A stretch of 64,000 nucleotides of DNA from Bradyrhizobium septentrionale (GTDB lineage Bacteria > Pseudomonadota > Alphaproteobacteria > Rhizobiales > Xanthobacteraceae), in the NCBI RefSeq assembly GCF_011516645.4, contig NZ_CP088285.1:9690501-9754500 (forward strand), read 5' to 3'. Of the stretch, positions 61,724 through 64,000 are shown piece by piece. The notes beneath the pieces were generated by a model. The model worked only from the letters and a program-made list of their open reading frames with translations. It was not told where the DNA came from and ran no database searches. Made by a program: the position numbers and the translations under genes. The first letter of the stretch is position 1, and each line of letters starts with the position of its first letter.

Positions 61724-62742
61724 CGCGACCCCACCCCTCCGGCAAGAACGCGCGTTTCCGGGCTCGCGTTCAAAGCCGTGAGCTGCGGCATCTCGAAGAA
61801 GTCCTGGATCTCTCCATAGCCGGTGAGGTTCTGGCAGGTCCAGCGTGCCAGCGCATTGAACGACACCATGTTCGGCCAGCACTGCCAGGGAAAGCTTGTT
61901 AGTCCCTGGCCGCGAAGCAGCCACTCTCGATCACTGCTGTCAGTGAGGACGAGATCGACCTCGTCGGCATACCGATCACGCGAACGCTTCGTCGTTCCAT
62001 GTGCGGCCTTCAGCCCGAATATCTCGCCCTTCTGGACGACGTAGCCGTGGGCCAGCGACAGGTCGCGGCCGTTGGTCTTCGGGTCAAAGCTAAAGATGGC
62101 GTGGAAGGCCAGATCCTTGGAGAAGTGCGCGTGCAACCAGCTCATGTTGGGTGCGCCGCGCTCAGGACGCGGCCCCCAACTGTGATCCATCGTCGAGATG
62201 CAATCGATCGGGAACGTCTTGCCGCGAACCGCCACCTTTCCCTTGAAATGGCCAGTTTGGTCGAAGTGGCCGTTGTAGGCCGTACCCCAGGCGAACTTAC
62301 CACCTTGCTCCGCTTCCTTGAGGGCTTTCGCCTTCATCGGATCCATAGAAGGGTCATGGATGTCGAAAGGGAGCATGATCGAGCGGTACTCGACGTCGAT
62401 CACGGTGCCCTCACCGTCGTCGTACCCGATGTGCCAGTCCATGTTCGGGCGCAGGCACTTGATGCTCAGCGAATTCTCGAGGGTGAATGCACTCAGGTCG
62501 CGCGGCTCGGGGATGGGCATCGAGGCTCGCAGATCGCAGAAGTCCGCTTCCCAGGGAGTGTTGGCGAACCCGGAATTCATGCAGATCGTGGAACTGACGA
62601 TGCCCAGATTGGGCCGAAACAGGGCATAGACGCCGACATTCAGCTTTGCGTCGGCATTGAAGAATCCGAAAAAGTTCGTCTCCGCCCAATTCCGGACGGC
62701 CGCGTCCGCCTTATGAAAATGGACGTCTTCATCTTGGATCAT
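61720..62742 (-). CDS. DUF7064/AttH-like beta-barrel protein
   Basis: A 340-residue protein with the DHSWGPR motif (ISTMDHSWGPRPERGAPNMSWLHAHF), the GHFDQTGHFKGKVAVRGKTFP strand pair before it and LAHGYVVQKGE after it. This is the hallmark of the DUF7064/AttH/CrtC-like calycin group, often found near terpenoid or steroid catabolic genes. It may bind or hydrate a hydrophobic substrate. I start at MIQDEDVHF, which follows GGGGAGAG; 12 codons upstream are not family-like. It is the first gene of the cluster inside the window. Confidence 0.65.
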   Translation of the reverse strand: MIQDEDVHFHKADAAVRNWAETNFFGFFNADAKLNVGVYALFRPNLGIVSSTICMNSGFANTPWEADFCDLRASMPIPEPRDLSAFTLENSLSIKCLRPNMDWHIGYDDGEGTVIDVEYRSIMLPFDIHDPSMDPMKAKALKEAEQGGKFAWGTAYNGHFDQTGHFKGKVAVRGKTFPIDCISTMDHSWGPRPERGAPNMSWLHAHFSKDLAFHAIFSFDPKTNGRDLSLAHGYVVQKGEIFGLKAAHGTTKRSRDRYADEVDLVLTDSSDREWLLRGQGLTSFPWQCWPNMVSFNALARWTCQNLTGYGEIQDFFEMPQLTALNASPETRVLAGGVGSR

Positions 62743-62900
62743 TCTGCTTCTCTCCCCTAGCTGGCGCTCTTGCGGCACCCTCTTCGAGCACCGCCATCAT
62801 CCGCATTTAGAGTCGCCTCACTATGGCCGCGCAAGATAAATCGCCTAGGAGCCCGTCCAGATATGTTTTCGTGACGGGCATTTGTTGTAGAGTAGCAGGC
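62743..62900. promoter_or_regulatory. Upstream region of the BMC/dikinase cluster
   Basis: This space must hold the cluster's promoter unless the operon once continued to the right, where an IS1182-type element now stands. The right part (GTGACGGGCATTTGTTGTAG) may be the end of that element; I could not define its terminal repeat because its other end is outside the window. Confidence 0.3.
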
Positions 62901-64000
62901 TCAGGCTGCGTTTGCGAGGTTGAACAGCTTGAGGAGGTTATGGACGGTGCAGATCATTGTCCACTCGGCGCGCACTTTCTCGATGCCCCGCAACAGGAAC
63001 TGGCGGAAGCCTCTTGCCTGTTTGATCTGCCCGAACACCGGCTCCACCACTTGCTTTCGCAATCGGTAGGGTGTTTCGAAGCCGCCATCGTCGATCTTCT
63101 TTCGCATGGCCTGTGTCAGCGGGCCGCCGACTTTTCCGTTCGCTACTGTCGGGTGTTTGGCGCGTCCGGGCGCGACATAGCCATCGATGCTGCGTGTGTC
63201 GAGCGCTTCGAGATTGGCTTCGCTGCAGTAGCCGGAATCCGCTGAGGCCTGCCGCGGCTTGCGGCCAAGATTGCTCTCGATGGCCTCGATCAGGGGCACC
63301 AACTGGCCCTGATCGCTGCCGTGCTGGGTCAGTTCTTGCGCGACAATGATCTGGGCATGTGCATCGACGGCCGCCTGGGCATTATAGGCCTGAACGAAGC
63401 CATCCTTCGACTTCATGATGCGGCTTTCCGGATCGGTGAAGTTGCGTTGCGCCTTGGGATTGGGTTCCTCCGATGGCAGCGCCGCCGGTTTGCCCGGCTT
63501 CTTGCGGCCTTCGGCCTGGCGCTGCTGTTCCTTTTCGGCCTCGATGCGGCGCTCTTCCTCCGCCGCCAGTTTGGCGTCCGCTTCCAGCGCCGCCATCGCT
63601 TGCTGGATCTTCGCCAGCCGTTTCTGCTTGTCGACGGTCCAGTCCGGCAGTTCGTCGCTGTTGCCGAAAGTCTCATCCTCCGAGGCATCCGCCGCCTCGG
63701 CGGCCGCCAGCATGCGAGCGACCTCGGCCTTCAATTCCGCCTCGCGCTTCTTCATGCGCTCATAACTCATCGCCTTGTGTTTCGACGCGTTCGCCTTGAT
63801 CTTCGTACCATCCAGCGCGACATGACCGAGCTTGACCAGCCCGGCCGTCTCGCACAACTTCAGAACCTGCACGAATAGCGCGCCGAGCGCCTTCAAATGT
63901 CGCTTGCGAAAGTCGCTGATCGTCCGAAAATCCGGCGCATCCAGCGCCACGATCATCACAAAATCGTTCCGCTCCCGGCAGGCCTTGGCAATCCGACGCG
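62901..64000 (-). CDS. IS1182-family transposase, N-terminus outside the window
   Basis: Over 360 residues of a DDE transposase, open through the window edge: RRIAKACRERNDFVMIVALD APDFRTISDFRKRHL is the conserved N-terminal part. LGHVALDGTKIKANASKHKAMSYERM carries the first Asp, then come SADSGYCSEANLEAL and the end EPVFGQIKQARGFRQFLLRG, with the final Glu. A charged, Ala/Glu-rich insert (about 80-160) is usual for IS1182. No stop interrupts it. It sits upstream of the BMC/dikinase cluster. Confidence 0.9.
   Translation of the reverse strand, partial: RRIAKACRERNDFVMIVALDAPDFRTISDFRKRHLKALGALFVQVLKLCETAGLVKLGHVALDGTKIKANASKHKAMSYERMKKREAELKAEVARMLAAAEAADASEDETFGNSDELPDWTVDKQKRLAKIQQAMAALEADAKLAAEEERRIEAEKEQQRQAEGRKKPGKPAALPSEEPNPKAQRNFTDPESRIMKSKDGFVQAYNAQAAVDAHAQIIVAQELTQHGSDQGQLVPLIEAIESNLGRKPRQASADSGYCSEANLEALDTRSIDGYVAPGRAKHPTVANGKVGGPLTQAMRKKIDDGGFETPYRLRKQVVEPVFGQIKQARGFRQFLLRGIEKVRAEWTMICTVHNLLKLFNLANAA

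Noticed and set aside
1..64000. CRISPR arrays, rRNA genes, intact tRNA genes
   Set aside because: No regularly spaced repeats and no rRNA or full tRNA cloverleaf were found on reading either strand.

Overview
The window looks like a high-GC alphaproteobacterial accessory region, probably from a Rhizobiales member close to Bradyrhizobium. The call rests on the gene families: a trbG-trbI-DUF2274-LysR remnant of a conjugation operon, three IS66-family elements, many Liv-type ABC and aromatic/terpenoid catabolic genes, and MarR, TetR and AraC regulators. It is an inference from protein families, not from rRNA or marker genes. The region is a mosaic of catabolic cassettes separated by insertion sequences and broken genes.

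Region by region. 1-2.2 kb: the right part of an IS66 element that abuts a membrane-protein remnant. 2.2-5.3 kb: DUF983, a broken SMP-30 lactonase gene, an XRE regulator, a SpeE-like protein and YjdM. 5.9-12.9 kb: a homoprotocatechuate-type meta-cleavage operon (hpaE-D-G-I-H) with an MFS transporter and a MarR (HpaR-like) regulator; matching 12-bp inverted repeats lie before the regulator and before the operon. 13.7-18.6 kb: LysR, the end of a trb operon, an antitoxin/PIN toxin pair and a MATE remnant. 18.9-24.1 kb: LuxR, a small-molecule kinase overlapping a class III PLP enzyme, an SDR and a TetR. 24.4-27.1 kb: an intact IS66 that cuts the last 38 codons from a YtcJ-type amidohydrolase, which is followed by an amidase.

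31-45 kb holds a tightly coupled 12-gene minus-strand operon: ThDP enzyme, SDR, Zn alcohol dehydrogenase, Liv substrate-binding protein, LivH, LivM, LivG, LivF, alpha/beta hydrolase, SnoaL-like protein, a linalool dehydratase/isomerase homologue and a SCO protein. Six gene junctions overlap (five by 4 bp, one by 8 bp). A TetR gene diverges from it, with two identical perfect palindromes, one in each core promoter. The operon is framed by a second, paralogous TetR and a second SnoaL-like protein. The likely role is import and breakdown of a branched or tertiary alcohol, perhaps a terpenoid. A quinone oxidoreductase next door is split by another IS66 with a visible 8-bp target duplication. 48.7-54.1 kb adds AraC, acyl-CoA ligase, another Liv binding protein and an acyl-CoA dehydrogenase.

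55.4-62.7 kb is the most unusual part. On one strand it carries a DUF7064-like protein, a HAD phosphatase with a Cys-rich tail, a stand-alone phosphohistidine (PEP-synthase swivel) domain protein, an unrecognised 469-residue protein, a 190-residue winged-helix-like protein, a pyruvate-phosphate-dikinase-like protein with an atypical C-terminus, and a bacterial microcompartment shell protein of the PduA/EutM type. I infer a dikinase-type system that phosphorylates an organic substrate, possibly linked to a microcompartment. A degenerate 3' half of an initiator-tRNA-like sequence lies just beyond its end and an IS1182-type transposase lies upstream.

Four genes carry apparent single-base frameshifts, so either this region is decaying or the assembly has indel errors.
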